From Xanthobacteraceae bacterium (GTDB lineage: Bacteria > Pseudomonadota > Alphaproteobacteria > Rhizobiales > Xanthobacteraceae): DNA of 5,674 bases. Below the pieces are notes generated by a model that worked only from the letters and a program-made list of their open reading frames with translations, did no database searches and had not been told where the DNA came from. A program made the position numbers and the translations under genes. The stretch's first letter is position 1. Every line of letters starts with the position of its first letter. The stretch is taken from contig JAICQA010000189.1 in NCBI GenBank assembly GCA_025929595.1, positions 1 through 5,674 on the forward strand, read 5' to 3'. Positions 5,158-5,674 of this stretch are shown in pieces.

Positions 5158-5674
5158 ATGCCGACATTTTCTCGCAGCCTCGAGCAATCGCTTCATCGCG
5201 CGCTGGCGCTGGCCAATGAGCGCCATCACGAATATGCGACGCTCGAACATCTCCTGCTGTCCCTGACCGACGACCAGGACGCGGCTGCGGTGATGCGCGC
5301 GTGCAATGTCGACATCGACAAGCTCAAGCGCAATCTCGTCGAATATATCGACGGCGAGCTCGACAATCTCGTCATGGATGCCGCGGACGATTCCAAGCCG
5401 ACGGCCGGGTTCCAGCGCGTGATCCAGCGCGCGGTCATCCATGTGCAATCGTCGGGCAGGGAAGAGGTGACGGGCGCCAACGTTCTCGTCGCGATCTTCG
5501 CCGAGCGCGAGAGCCACGCCGCCTATTTCCTGCAAGAGCAGGACATGACGCGTTACGACGCGGTCAATTACATCAGCCACGGAATCGCAAAGCGCCCCGG
5601 CATGTCGGAGAGCAAGCCCGTGCGCGGCGTTGACGAGGACACGGACACCAAGCCGGGCGAGGACGGCAAGAAGA
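5158..5674 (+). CDS. clpA: ATP-dependent Clp protease ATP-binding subunit ClpA, N-terminal part (3' end outside window)
   Basis: The frame opens with ATG at 5158-5160 and stays open to the window edge, giving 172 complete codons. The protein begins MPTFSRSLEQSLHRALALAN and continues ERHHEYATLEHLLLSL, then TGANVLVAIFAERESHAAYF: the two repeated helical bundles of the Clp N-domain (about residues 1-145), the docking site for ClpS. A charged, Gly/Lys/Asp-rich linker (about 147-172) leads toward the first AAA+ module, which lies beyond the window, so no Walker motif is visible. ClpA is a hexameric ATP-dependent unfoldase that feeds substrates to ClpP. A purine-rich AAGAAGGA (5147-5154) precedes the start by three bases. 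The N-domain could in principle belong to ClpB or ClpC, but the sequence and position directly after clpS make ClpA the firm choice. Confidence 0.95.
   Translation, partial: MPTFSRSLEQSLHRALALANERHHEYATLEHLLLSLTDDQDAAAVMRACNVDIDKLKRNLVEYIDGELDNLVMDAADDSKPTAGFQRVIQRAVIHVQSSGREEVTGANVLVAIFAERESHAAYFLQEQDMTRYDAVNYISHGIAKRPGMSESKPVRGVDEDTDTKPGEDGKK

Noticed and set aside
5038..5580. Minus-strand open frame of 180 codons opposite the clpS end and clpA start
   Set aside because: It is antisense to the unmistakable ClpS and ClpA sequences and shows no domain of its own.
1..5674. Insertion sequences, CRISPR arrays, tRNA or rRNA genes
   Set aside because: No transposase-like frame, regularly spaced repeats or structural RNA signature was seen on either strand.

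Overview
The window is high-GC DNA that looks like an alphaproteobacterium of the Bradyrhizobium / Rhodopseudomonas / Nitrobacter type (Rhizobiales). The basis is the phasin tail at the left edge, the clpS-clpA pair at the right edge, whose ClpS matches the alphaproteobacterial form closely, and the codon style. The genus is inferred, not proven.

Layout. Bases 1-184 hold the last 60 codons of a plus-strand phasin (polyhydroxyalkanoate granule protein). A perfect 13-bp stem with a GCGA loop (202-231) follows and can terminate transcription from both sides. Three minus-strand genes of one family come next (247-1566, 1747-3069, 3256-4467), separated by 180 and 186 bp. Each encodes a protein of 403-440 residues with an N-terminal membrane anchor of the TadE/TadG (Flp/Tad pilus) type fused to a von Willebrand factor A (VWA) domain with an intact metal-binding (MIDAS) motif. 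A 293-bp divergent intergenic region (4468-4760), rich in perfect palindromes, separates them from plus-strand clpS (start near 4761, stop 5130-5132) and clpA (from 5158, running off the right edge).

Function. ClpS and ClpA form the N-degron adaptor/unfoldase pair that feeds the ClpP protease, and they are probably co-transcribed. The phasin is unrelated carbon-storage biology. The centre of interest is the tandem trio of TadG-like VWA proteins. The three share a gap-free N-terminal half (the first MIDAS Asp is residue 139 in all three) and a well-conserved C-terminal third. Between these lies an insert that varies in length and sequence but keeps four cysteines and a W-[E/Q]-G-C motif. No pilin, prepilin peptidase, secretin, ATPase or TadB/C gene is present, so this is a stand-alone array of candidate pilus-associated or envelope adhesin-like proteins. 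It looks like a family expanded by duplication, with conserved anchors and a diversifying presentation loop. The spacers upstream of each copy carry different dyad-symmetric elements, which suggests, but does not show, separate regulation.
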